DNA from: CAYVFC01 sp964450715
GTDB taxonomy: Bacteria > Myxococcota_A > Polyangia > Polyangiales > JAFGIB01
DNA length: 34,705 bases
Assembly: GCA_964450715.1 (NCBI GenBank)
Contig: CAYVFC010000086.1
Location: 1 to 34,705 of the forward strand
Direction of reading: 5' to 3'
In this document: positions 9,394 through 17,638 of the stretch, one piece after another
Position numbering within the stretch: the stretch's first letter is position 1
Layout: the number at the start of each line of letters is the position of its first letter
The notes under the pieces: generated by a model
Told to the model about the DNA's origin: nothing
What the model saw: only the letters and a program-made list of their open reading frames with translations
Databases searched by the model: none
Position numbers and translations under genes: made by a program

Positions 9394-11901
9394 ATGGTGG
9401 CATATTCAAAAAGAAACGGCCCTAGCCTCAATCGTTGCAATTCCGCAATGGTCGGTTTCGCCGGCTGCATCGTCGCACCGCTCCTGGCGTTCGCCGGAAC
9501 GCTTTCCGCTCAAGAACGGTCGGATGAGCGGATGGTTAACCTGGGCCGGCCCGCAAGACCGGCGCGTCTTACACTGACAACGGAAGCAGAAGCAATAAAA
9601 ATTCGCCTAGAAAACGATACGTCTTCGCTGCCGGTTCCTGCCGCGGAACGGATCGAGGTCGAGCCGGTCGAGCTGGAGGGCGGATCCGTGGTAGCGCTGG
9701 TTCGCGCTATGGGGCGGGGCGTTACGGCGGCTGCTTTACTGGGACGCCCGCCTCGGTCCGGCCCCAAGGTTCTGTGGACGGGAAGGCTGGACCCACACGG
9801 CGACCCGGGCGAGCGCCGGGCAGACGCCGTAGTTCTGGAGGACCGGACGGGCGACGGATCGCCGGATGTCGTGGTGGCAACGTACGACGAACGCTGGCGG
9901 ATCTGCGGCCAACCGCGCACGCTGCGAAACGCTCGCGCGCTCGATCCGGTCTCGCTGAAGCTAGCTCCCGTACAGCTCGACCCGGTCGGTCGCTCTGGCT
10001 CCGGATCGGTGGTATCGCTGCCAGCCACAAAGGATTCCCCCGGATTGCGCTCGCCGCCGTTGCTCAAGGCGCTGCGCTTCTTCTCCTACTCCAGCCGCCG
10101 GCAGCCCAGCGGAACAAAAGAGACGCTTCAATCCGCCGGAGATCCCTTGACGGATGGGAACGCATCCACGACCTGGGTAGAGGGGGGCGATCGAGGCGGC
10201 CGAGGCGAATTCGCGACCGCGACCCGGGCCGCCTCGAGCTGGCCTATCAACGCCATCGCGTTGACTCTCTCCCCCTCGGAGAGGACCGCGGCGAATAAGC
10301 TGCGGCGACCGAAGAGCTTCTGGATCGTGGGCGATACCGGTCCGCTGTTGAAAATCTCGGTGAACAAGGACCCGGTCTCGAGTCCGGGCGAGCGCTTCTG
10401 GATCTCTCCGCCCCGACCGCTCGACTGGAAGTGCCTGTCGATCGTGCTCGACGATTCCTACCCCGCCGCGGGCTCCCGTCGCGCGGGTGCGGCCGTGGCC
10501 GAGGTAGAGGTTTACACCGAGATCGACACAGAGGACGGAGCGGTCGTGCTCGTAAGCGAGCTGGTGCGCGATGGCGAACGCGCCCCGGAAGCCGCGCGGC
10601 TGCTGACCGAGATCGGACCGGGCGTCGTGTCGCCGCTGGCAGAGGCGTGGCCGGGGATGAGCGCGACGGGCCGGCGCAGGGCGGTCAGGGTGTTCAGCGC
10701 CTGGGCCGGGCGGGAAGCTTCAGCGCGAGAGGCCCTGGTGCGGGCCGCCGTCGATAACGACGAGGAGGTCGCGCACGACGCTATAAAAGGGCTGGTAGGC
10801 GCCGGGCGGACAGGGTTCGCACAGCTCGCCGAGCTGGCGAAGGAACCGACAGAGATCGGTGACCAGGCAGCGCTGGCCTTTTCGCGCGCGTCGCCGGCCG
10901 ACGCGGTTGCGGCTCTCCTGGAGGCGATCGCTGCCCCGGGAGGCGATGGCCGAAAGAAGCTACGCGAGGCGCTCGGTCTCGCGGCGCGAAAGGCTGCAGA
11001 GCCGGGCAAGGAGTCGATCACCACCTGGGCGAGCCGGCAAAAGGAGCCGAGGTCGCTGGCCGCAGCGGCGCTGGCCCTTTCCGCAACCCCGGAGACAGCG
11101 ACGACAGCGCTCGCGCTCGCCCTCGAGGCCACGGACACGGCAGAGCGTTTCGAGGATCTCTGGCGTCTGGTGCTGGCCGCCAGAAGTCTACCGGTCGATC
11201 CGCGGCTGGACGGATGGCTCGAGCAGATAGTGCGAAACGACGAGCGCTGGATGCTCAGGGCCGCCGCGCTCGAGGCATTGCAGCAACGCAATGCTCCCGG
11301 GCTGGGATCGACGGCCGAGGCCGCGATCAGAGACGAGTACCCGCGCGTACGGTCGGCTGCAGTGGGAGCCATCGGCTTGGCCGCAAAGAACCACGCCCTT
11401 CTCGCCACCCACGCGCGAAAAGACCTTTGGCCCATGGTACGCGCCGCGGCGGTGACCGCGCTGGCAGAGATCGACGAGCCCGGAACCGGAGACGTTTTGC
11501 TCGATGCGCTCGGCGACCCGGCCAAGATCGTACGGGCGGCCGCCGTACGCTCGCTCGCTGGGCGAAAAGCGAAGGGCACGTGGAAAAGCGTGGCCGAGCG
11601 ACTGCAGGACGAGGGCGAGTGGCCTATAGTGATGGCCGAAGCGATCGGTTTCGCGCGCTCTCTGTGTTTGACGGACGCGCTACCCGCACTCCGTCGGGTC
11701 GTGAACAGGGGCCTGGAGCCGGACGCCTGGGAGAAAGATGTGGAGCTGGCCGCTCAGGCCATCGAGGCCGTGGCGATCATCGGCGGGCCAGAGGCCCGAA
11801 CCATCTTGAAGGCCGCCGCCGCGCCCACCGCCCCCGCGCTGCTGCGGGTGACCGCAAAACGGGCCGCGCGCGGCAAGGAGCGATGCGAGCCGGTTCCGTA
11901 G
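9394..11901 (+). CDS. Secreted HEAT-repeat protein with discoidin-like N-terminal domain
   Basis: Unknown function. I take the ATG at 9394 (835 aa); the frame is open from a GTG at 9280, but only from 9394 is there a sensible signal peptide, with basic residues then a hydrophobic stretch ending AFAGTLSAQ. A later ATG at 9451 is also possible. The first half is beta-rich and holds GDPLTDGNASTTWVEG followed by a WPINAIALTLSP-type strand, a pattern seen in F5/8C-like (discoidin/NADase-type) carbohydrate-binding folds; that assignment is an inference. From about residue 380 to the end the protein is a run of HEAT-type helical repeats (for example VRSAAVGAIGLAAKN, MVRAAAVTALAEIDEP, IVRAAAVRSLAGRKA), a scaffold for binding proteins. 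It looks periplasmic or exported, with no membrane anchor and no enzymatic motif. Confidence 0.8.
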   Translation: MVAYSKRNGPSLNRCNSAMVGFAGCIVAPLLAFAGTLSAQERSDERMVNLGRPARPARLTLTTEAEAIKIRLENDTSSLPVPAAERIEVEPVELEGGSVVALVRAMGRGVTAAALLGRPPRSGPKVLWTGRLDPHGDPGERRADAVVLEDRTGDGSPDVVVATYDERWRICGQPRTLRNARALDPVSLKLAPVQLDPVGRSGSGSVVSLPATKDSPGLRSPPLLKALRFFSYSSRRQPSGTKETLQSAGDPLTDGNASTTWVEGGDRGGRGEFATATRAASSWPINAIALTLSPSERTAANKLRRPKSFWIVGDTGPLLKISVNKDPVSSPGERFWISPPRPLDWKCLSIVLDDSYPAAGSRRAGAAVAEVEVYTEIDTEDGAVVLVSELVRDGERAPEAARLLTEIGPGVVSPLAEAWPGMSATGRRRAVRVFSAWAGREASAREALVRAAVDNDEEVAHDAIKGLVGAGRTGFAQLAELAKEPTEIGDQAALAFSRASPADAVAALLEAIAAPGGDGRKKLREALGLAARKAAEPGKESITTWASRQKEPRSLAAAALALSATPETATTALALALEATDTAERFEDLWRLVLAARSLPVDPRLDGWLEQIVRNDERWMLRAAALEALQQRNAPGLGSTAEAAIRDEYPRVRSAAVGAIGLAAKNHALLATHARKDLWPMVRAAAVTALAEIDEPGTGDVLLDALGDPAKIVRAAAVRSLAGRKAKGTWKSVAERLQDEGEWPIVMAEAIGFARSLCLTDALPALRRVVNRGLEPDAWEKDVELAAQAIEAVAIIGGPEARTILKAAAAPTAPALLRVTAKRAARGKERCEPVP

Positions 11902-12111
11902 GGGTGGAAGACGCCGCAGAAAAGAGTGGCGAGCAAGGACGTTGAAGCCGACCGGGGGCGGGTGTGGCTCGGATCGCGACTCAAAAAGAGTGCTTAGCGC
12001 TACCAAATGGCAAGTCCATTGCTGATAAGGAAACCCTGCCCATGTAGGAAATTGGTGGCCGGAGCGTATCCGAGTCACACCCGGCCCCGGTCGATGAACG
12101 CCTCCGCTTCC

Positions 12112-12139
12112 GGGCGGGCGCAAGGCCCGCCCCCCTACG
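12112..12139. repeat. Third copy of the GCGCAAGGCCCGCC repeat, perfect hairpin
   Basis: GGGCGGGC (12112-12119) and GCCCGCCC (12125-12132) form a perfect 8-bp GC-only stem around the loop GCAAG. The core matches the copies at 7615 and 7659 except for two extra C residues before TACG. It lies about 210 bp after the HEAT-repeat gene and has no T-run, so it is not a standard terminator. Confidence 0.85.
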
Positions 12140-12218
12140 GGCTCACCTGCAACATAGTTGGCGCATTCAAGTGGGTACCTTTCCTCGCGCTGAACGCGCC
12201 AGAACCGTGTACCACCTA

Positions 12219-12247
12219 TTCACACTTCTCGCAGCCTGATATATGTT
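12219..12247 (+). promoter_or_regulatory. Candidate sigma-70 promoter of the small lipoprotein gene
   Basis: TTCACA (12219-12224, five of six matches to the -35 consensus), a 17-bp spacer and TATGTT (12242-12247, four of six matches to the -10 consensus). Transcription would start near 12254, giving a leader of about 100 nt that begins with the hairpin at 12255-12277. Confidence 0.45.
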
Positions 12248-12254
12248 ACACCAC

Positions 12255-12277
12255 GCGGAGCGTGACGGACGTTCCGC
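12255..12277 (+). other. Strong 5' leader hairpin or operator-like inverted repeat
   Basis: GCGGAGCGT (12255-12263) and ACGTTCCGC (12269-12277) pair over nine positions with one G-U wobble around the loop GACGG. It coincides with the predicted start of the transcript, so it could protect the 5' end of the mRNA or, as DNA, be bound by a regulator. Confidence 0.5.
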
Positions 12278-12355
12278 ACCCTGATAGAAAAGCTGTTTTC
12301 CGACGCGATACCGCAAGAGCAGGACGTGAACCCCACAAGTAAAAAGGAAACCGCT

Positions 12356-13033
12356 ATGAGCAAATCGTTCCTGGCTTCGTTGTCCGCGATCACCATGCTG
12401 GGCACCTGCGCGCTGCTCGGCTGCGAGCAGTCGGCAGAGCCGAAGGTCAACGTGGAAAAGCTTTCGGATTTCACTCCGAACCTTCCCTCCGTGCCCACGA
12501 TTCCGCCGCCGCCGCATCCCACGCAGTACCCAGATGGGAGCTATAGCGTCTACGGTGTGCGCAAGATGATCCGGAGCACTATCAACACGGCCGTCGGCAT
12601 CACGGGGTATATCGCGAAGGTCTATCAGCCGCCCGAATGTCCTGAAGACAAACGTTGCCCGACACCGGCCGCCCCTCACCTGTGGCTGGCCGATATGGCG
12701 GGCGAAGAGGACGAGACCAAGCTGTTGCTGGTAGCCGGCTACGCCGAGAACCAGGGACAGATCGACGAGGCCATCGAGGCCGCCATGAAGGGGAAGCCGC
12801 TGGAGGTGCCGGAAGGCTCGGACGCGCCGCCCATTCCGGTCGATCTGTTCAAGGGAGCCAAGGTCAAGTTCCAGGGCAGCTTCGCCTACAGCACCGGCGG
12901 ATTCGGAGCTGCGGCGCGCGGGTTCCAGCACAGCGACGGCGTGCTCTCCTACAGCACGCACACCATCCTGGAAGAGTCCCCCGATGCGCCGCCCGTGAAG
13001 GTCAAGCCCGGCCAGATAGCGGCGGTCGAGTAG
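12356..13033 (+). CDS. Small lipoprotein, unknown function
   Basis: 225 aa from the ATG at 12356, chosen because AAGGAAA ends 5 nt before it and it gives a clean lipoprotein signal with lipobox LLGC (Cys23). The open frame reaches back to a GTG at 12326 without these features. After a Pro-rich spacer (about 50-62), a single domain follows from about residue 63. GITGYIAKVY, then a paired-Cys stretch (CPEDKRCPTP), HLWLADMAGEEDETKLLLVAGY and a later KVKFQGSFAYSTGGF resemble the strand order of an OB-like fold, which is an inference. Probably anchored to the outer membrane. Its stop codon lies 10 bp from the end of the convergent DUF4340 gene, leaving no room for a separate terminator. Confidence 0.85.
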   Translation: MSKSFLASLSAITMLGTCALLGCEQSAEPKVNVEKLSDFTPNLPSVPTIPPPPHPTQYPDGSYSVYGVRKMIRSTINTAVGITGYIAKVYQPPECPEDKRCPTPAAPHLWLADMAGEEDETKLLLVAGYAENQGQIDEAIEAAMKGKPLEVPEGSDAPPIPVDLFKGAKVKFQGSFAYSTGGFGAAARGFQHSDGVLSYSTHTILEESPDAPPVKVKPGQIAAVE

Positions 13034-13043
13034 AGCGAACCGC

Positions 13044-15320
13044 TCACTCAAGCAGCAGGTCTAAGTCGCCGGCGGCAACGGTAAAGACAACCGGTATATC
13101 CGTCCGCTTCACGTATCGCCGCGGAACCGAATCGGAACGGGCAGGAGCTTCGGCGCCTATCAGCAACTCGTAAGAACGAGGATCCGCAGAGCCCTGCTTG
13201 CGCATGACGGCGATGCGCGCCCGGGGCTCGTCCAGCCCCCCTTCCGTCCCGGGCTCGCCATGGACGGCGCCGGCGGCTCGCAGACCGGCGACGGCTTTCG
13301 CCAGCGCGGCGGCGCGCTCGTTATCCGCGCTATCGTCTCCGCCGCCGCCGGTCAACGCGAAGCGGTCACCGTCGCGAGTGACCTCGACGGTTCGCTCCCG
13401 CCCGACGACCTTGAGGCTATCGATCTGCTCGAGCGGCGTGGACAGCAACGAACGGCTGACCAACGGCTCGGAGAGCAAACCCACCAGGCGCTCGGATACG
13501 ACGAATACAGCCTCCGAGGAATCGAGCCGGGCGTAACGCCCCCCTTCGGTCTCGCTGCCGATGGCCAGGGTGTGGTCCCGATCGGAGGACGCGCTCGCTT
13601 GCTCGCCGATCTCACTCGCGTTGTCCGCCCCGTCGGCGGCGGCGCGGAAACGCGCCTTGACCTCGAGCGCCGGGTAGTCGAGCCCGTGCTCGGGCTCGAG
13701 CGCGTCCGCCGCGAACCGCTCTGCTTTCAGCGAACCGAGTAACCCGGCGAGCTCCCCCACCCGGACCGTGTCGGCCTCCACCGTAGAAGGCTTCTGTACC
13801 GACCAGCCGCTCTCCGGATCCCGAACCAGCTCCTCCACGGAGTCGCCGCGCCGGATCTCCAGCTGCACCAGCTCTCCCTCCAACGCTCCCAGCAGCTCCG
13901 GCGGCCGGAAACGGGCGGAAGAAACCCGCAGCAACTCGGCGGCCGTGGCGGGAAAGATCGCTACCAGCGGCTCGTCGCCGCGGCGCACGGCCATCTCGCC
14001 CGCCTCGATGCGCCCCACCCGGGTCACGAAGGCCGTGCGCTTGCCGGCGCGCTCGGCCCTGAGGGTGACGGTGGATTCATTGATCTTTCTATCCCGCAGC
14101 GCCTGGTCATCCGCGGGCAGAAAACGGATCGCCTCCACCGCCCGCAAATCCTTCAGCCACTTCTCGACCGCCTCGGCGCTCGCCTTGCCCTCGGCGATCT
14201 TCTTGCCCTCTCGGGAGACCTGGTAGCTCCATTCAGAGTTCTGCTTCTGCAACCCGAGCTCGTCCGCCCGGGAAACCACCGCTACCGACTCGATCTCCCT
14301 GTCCCTGACCGCCAGCAAACGCCTGTCGCGCAGCGCCTCCGCGTCTCTGTGCGCCTCGGCCAGGTCCGCGTCGGCCACGCAGACGACCGGGCCCTTTTCG
14401 CCGATCGCCAGGTAGGACTCCCCCTCGTGCCCCTCGCACCTGGCCCCCAGCCGGAAGCGCAGCGAAACCGGTTCCGGCTCCGAATCGCCCTTCCCCTCGG
14501 GCTCGACCGGAGCCTTCTCGGTGTAGACGGCCTCGAAGACCGGCGCCTCCAGGCCGTATGCGGCCGGGTCGTCGATGACCCTGGCTACGAAGCGTCTGGA
14601 CCTGAGCCGGTCCAGTGCGTCGGTGACCTTTTCCACCGACTCGTACAGGGCCAGGGCCGAAAAGGGCCGGACGAGCCAGAAATCGTCCCCGCGCTTCTCG
14701 ACCACCCGCTCGCCGTTCTCGTCGCGCAGGGTCAACGATTGCAGCGCGAAGATGCTCACACCCTCGTGCAACTCCTTGGTATGGAAGTGACCGGGATCGT
14801 GGTCAAAGGCGTTGAAGATCTCTTCTCCGACCACGAAGGCCCTCTGCGGGTCGTCGACCTGCAGGTAGACGCCGGCCCCTCTCGGCTCCGGCTTGCCGAT
14901 GGTAATGGGGACGCGCCGTTTACCGATCGTATACCAGACGCGAATACGGGGGGAGGTGAAGCCGAAACGCTCGGCATCCTCCGGTTTCAGCCCGCCGAGC
15001 TCGCGCTCCGGATCGAGCCATTCCAGCTCGCCCAGCAGATCCCTCACCGCATCCTGGTCAGCGGCAGCCGAGAACGGCTTCCGGAGCTTCCACTCCCCGA
15101 GCTCCAGCCCCCCCTCTTCGTCCGGCTCGCGGACCAGCAAGGTGGTGGTTCCCCCCCGCTCGATCTCCAGCGCGGAGATCCGTTCGCGGTCGAAGCGCCC
15201 GAGCACCCGGTCGCTGCGTTCTTCGAGCTCGCGGCTGGAAAAGGTGTCGCGCTCGTAGATCAGGATGAAGGCCAGCATGGCCACGGCGATGGTTGCGAGA
15301 ATGACGGTGGTCCTTTTCAT
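13044..15320 (-). CDS. DUF4340-type membrane-anchored protein
   Basis: Last gene of the ABC operon. The 758 aa begin with one membrane segment (about 5-21), after which nearly the whole protein should lie outside the cytoplasm. The sequence is a chain of related beta-rich modules. The first (about 45-200) has the DUF4340 layout, including LEIERGGTTTLLVREPDEEG, GEWKLRKPFSAAADQDAVRD and RAFVVGEEIFNAF; similar blocks recur around 210-350, 380-530 and 540-640 (GWSVQKPSTVEADTVRVGEL). DUF4340 genes are often found beside GldG-like genes; no biochemical function is established to my knowledge. The ATG at 15320 lies 9 bp after the stop of the GldG-like gene, with GAGGGAG just before it, so the two are very likely translated together. 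Confidence 0.88.
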   Translation of the reverse strand: MKRTTVILATIAVAMLAFILIYERDTFSSRELEERSDRVLGRFDRERISALEIERGGTTTLLVREPDEEGGLELGEWKLRKPFSAAADQDAVRDLLGELEWLDPERELGGLKPEDAERFGFTSPRIRVWYTIGKRRVPITIGKPEPRGAGVYLQVDDPQRAFVVGEEIFNAFDHDPGHFHTKELHEGVSIFALQSLTLRDENGERVVEKRGDDFWLVRPFSALALYESVEKVTDALDRLRSRRFVARVIDDPAAYGLEAPVFEAVYTEKAPVEPEGKGDSEPEPVSLRFRLGARCEGHEGESYLAIGEKGPVVCVADADLAEAHRDAEALRDRRLLAVRDREIESVAVVSRADELGLQKQNSEWSYQVSREGKKIAEGKASAEAVEKWLKDLRAVEAIRFLPADDQALRDRKINESTVTLRAERAGKRTAFVTRVGRIEAGEMAVRRGDEPLVAIFPATAAELLRVSSARFRPPELLGALEGELVQLEIRRGDSVEELVRDPESGWSVQKPSTVEADTVRVGELAGLLGSLKAERFAADALEPEHGLDYPALEVKARFRAAADGADNASEIGEQASASSDRDHTLAIGSETEGGRYARLDSSEAVFVVSERLVGLLSEPLVSRSLLSTPLEQIDSLKVVGRERTVEVTRDGDRFALTGGGGDDSADNERAAALAKAVAGLRAAGAVHGEPGTEGGLDEPRARIAVMRKQGSADPRSYELLIGAEAPARSDSVPRRYVKRTDIPVVFTVAAGDLDLLLE

Positions 15321-15329
15321 GCCGCTCCC

Positions 15330-16883
15330 TCACGAACGCCGGTTGAGCCAGACCGCCACGCCGACGATCAGCACCAGCAGTGGCAACAGCACCAGCACGC
15401 GGAAGAAGACCGCACCGAGGTCGCCCTGGGTGAACATGACCGAGCCCTTGCTCGCCTTCTTGGGGGGCACCTCGATCAGGGCCTCGCGCTCGGTGAGCCA
15501 GCCGATCCAGGCGCTGGCCAGGTGGGCGTTGGTCAGCTCGGGAGAGCCCAGAAGCGCGCCCTCGAAAAGGTCGCTGTCGCCTACCACGATCAGACGCCCC
15601 CCGGGTTCCTCTTCCGCCCCCTGTTCGCCGCCGCCCGCCCGCGCCGCTACCGCCAGCGATACCGGGCCGGCCAGGTCGTGCTCGTCACGCTGGGGCTCCG
15701 TGCCGGGCTGGATCTGGGAGATGTCGGTCTCCGCGAACGACTGCTCGCTCGAGCGCACCAGGCTCACGGCCGCGGCGCCCTCTACCGGCCGTACGCTGCG
15801 CGCCAGCCCCAGGTAGACCCGGCCGACGCCCGCCAGCGGCTCGGTGGTAGGATGCTCGCCAAAGTCGGTGGTCAGGAACTCGACCACGTTGGGCGAAAGC
15901 AGCCGCTCCCGGTCCAGCTCGATGACCAGCGTTCGGTCGATGATGACGCCCAGCTCGCGCGCCATCTCTTCCAGGCCGCTGGGTTTGACCCGGTCCCGCT
16001 CGATGACCGGGTCGAGCGCCACCAGCAGGTTGCCGCCTCCGCGCAAGTAACCGGCCAACAGCGCGGCCTCGTCCTGGTTGAAAGCGACGGTTGCGCCCAC
16101 CACCAGGAGCGCGTCGCAGCCCGGATCGATCTTTTCCTTGCCCAGCGTCTCGACCGTACGCCACTCGATGTTGTCGTGCCGCAATGCCTCTTCGAGCGCG
16201 TGCAGTGAACGCTCCCCTTGCGGCTGAAGGCTCCACTCCCCGTGTCCGGTGGTCAGGCAGACCCCGGTTGGCTTGCCGGAAGTGACCTGCACCACGGCAC
16301 CCGACAGCGCCTGCTCCGCCCGTACGTTCACCAACTGCTCGCCGCCCCCGCCGGTCGGATCGCTCTGCCAGCTGATCAGGTCGCCGCGCTTAACGCTCCA
16401 CTTGCGCTCTCCGGCGGTGACCACGGCCGCCACGTCGACCCGCGTCTCTCCCGTCCCCAGCAAGATACCCGCGGTCAGGCCGAAGCGCTGGGCCAGCACC
16501 TCGAACTCGGCCGGCTCGCGATCCGGATCGACGAGATGGACCCGGATCCGCGACGATGCCGTCCGGTAGCGCTTGAGCAGCTCCTCGGTGTCGGCGAAGT
16601 TCGGCTCGGCCCGCGACATGAACAGGTAGATGTCCACCTCCTGTTGCAGCCCTTTCAGGACCGAGAGGCTCTTGTTCGACAGCGTGTACAGTTGCTGCCC
16701 TGTCCAGTCGAAGCGCTGGTAGTGGCGAAAGCCCAGATAGTTGGCCATGGCCACGATGGCCACCATCAGCAGCGCAGACACGCTGCCCAGCGTCCGTACC
16801 GCGATGCGCGCCCTGCGCGCGTCGCCGTTCTGCTTGTCGCGAGAGGATTCCGGCACGGGGTTTCCCTTGTTCTCCGCCGCCAT
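15330..16883 (-). CDS. GldG-like ABC transporter auxiliary membrane protein
   Basis: A 517-aa protein of the ABC_transp_aux type, which accompanies ABC-2 exporters of the Gld type. I start at the ATG at 16883, because it overlaps the permease stop as TGATG; the frame is open to 16931 but that would lie inside the permease gene. An N-terminal membrane helix (about 33-50, SALLMVAIVAMANYLGF) and a C-terminal one (about 493-512, FRVLVLLPLLVLIVGVAVWL) flank a large extracytoplasmic domain. DWTGQQLYTLSNKSLSVLKGL after the first helix is the family's usual start, and CDALLVVGATVAFNQDEAALL followed by YLRGGGNLLVALDP is its GATase-like part. Its substrate is not known. Confidence 0.9.
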   Translation of the reverse strand: MAAENKGNPVPESSRDKQNGDARRARIAVRTLGSVSALLMVAIVAMANYLGFRHYQRFDWTGQQLYTLSNKSLSVLKGLQQEVDIYLFMSRAEPNFADTEELLKRYRTASSRIRVHLVDPDREPAEFEVLAQRFGLTAGILLGTGETRVDVAAVVTAGERKWSVKRGDLISWQSDPTGGGGEQLVNVRAEQALSGAVVQVTSGKPTGVCLTTGHGEWSLQPQGERSLHALEEALRHDNIEWRTVETLGKEKIDPGCDALLVVGATVAFNQDEAALLAGYLRGGGNLLVALDPVIERDRVKPSGLEEMARELGVIIDRTLVIELDRERLLSPNVVEFLTTDFGEHPTTEPLAGVGRVYLGLARSVRPVEGAAAVSLVRSSEQSFAETDISQIQPGTEPQRDEHDLAGPVSLAVAARAGGGEQGAEEEPGGRLIVVGDSDLFEGALLGSPELTNAHLASAWIGWLTEREALIEVPPKKASKGSVMFTQGDLGAVFFRVLVLLPLLVLIVGVAVWLNRRS

Positions 16884-17638
16884 CACTGCCACCTGTTCGC
16901 CTGAACCGCGCGTACGGAAAGGAATATACAAAGTACAGCCAGCGAGATGTCATAGGTCAGGTAACGCGTGTCCACCACTCCCTTGGCGAAAGCGTCCATC
17001 TGCGTCCAGAGGCCGATGTACTCGAACACGGCGCGGGCGTCGTCGTCCGGAAAGACGAACTGCCCCAGCCCCACCAGGAACAGACCCGCCAGCACCAGGA
17101 AGGTCAGCGTGGCCGCCACCACCTGATTGCGGGACAGCGCGCTCATCAGCAGCCCGACCGCCATGTAGAACAGGCCGATGCAGAACAAGCCGAGATAGGT
17201 GGCGCCGATCGCGCCGGGATCCACCGCATCCTCGCCGGTGGAGGCCGACAGCCAAACGTAGACCAGGGTCGGCAGCCACAGCACACACCAGAAGCAGAGG
17301 GCCGCCAGGTACTTGCCCAGTACCAGCTCGATCTCGGTGATGGGGGCGGTAAGCGTGCACTCCAGCGTCCCGCTGGAACGCTCCTCGGCCAGCAGGCGCA
17401 TGGTGATCACCGGCGCAAAGACGAACAGGGGCAGGTAGAAGAGCGTCGTGCCCCCGAAGAAGGCGGTCAGCGGATTGTTGCTGCCGCCCGTCATCATGGG
17501 CTGCGAGGCGAAGATGGCGACCAGCCAGTAGAAGCTCATGCCCGAAAAGAGCAACCAGACCAGCAGCAATACGTAAGCTATCGGCGAGACGAAATAGGAG
17601 AAGATCTCCCGCCGGGCGATGACCAGCACCGACCTCAT
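16883..17638 (-). CDS. ABC-2 type permease, GldF-like
   Basis: The 251-aa membrane subunit of the ABC transporter. It has about six hydrophobic segments (near 15-35, 60-82, 110-130, 145-165, 172-195 and 230-245) and the ABC-2 motif EERSSGTLE (about 85-93), which couples the membrane part to the ATPase. The ATG at 17638 overlaps the end of the ATPase gene by 4 bp (ATGA), and its own stop overlaps the next start by 1 bp (TGATG). Such overlaps indicate coupled translation of the three subunits. Confidence 0.93.
   Translation of the reverse strand: MRSVLVIARREIFSYFVSPIAYVLLLVWLLFSGMSFYWLVAIFASQPMMTGGSNNPLTAFFGGTTLFYLPLFVFAPVITMRLLAEERSSGTLECTLTAPITEIELVLGKYLAALCFWCVLWLPTLVYVWLSASTGEDAVDPGAIGATYLGLFCIGLFYMAVGLLMSALSRNQVVAATLTFLVLAGLFLVGLGQFVFPDDDARAVFEYIGLWTQMDAFAKGVVDTRYLTYDISLAVLCIFLSVRAVQANRWQ

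Larger units (their letters stand above)
11902..12355. other. Gene-free interval before small lipoprotein
   Basis: 454 bp without a convincing gene; the 111-codon frame at 12007-12342 has no ribosome binding site or family features. It contains a GC-rich hairpin repeat (12112-12139), a candidate promoter (12219-12247) and a strong 5' leader hairpin (12255-12277), each listed separately. Confidence 0.6.

Noticed and set aside
9206..9409. 67-codon minus-strand open frame
   Set aside because: It lies in AT-rich promoter DNA, has low-complexity residues and no ribosome binding site.
14349..16208. Long plus-strand open frame (619 codons) opposite the DUF4340 and GldG-like genes
   Set aside because: Composition (His, Gln, Arg, Pro-rich) is typical of the complement of high-GC coding DNA, and both genes on the other strand are clear.
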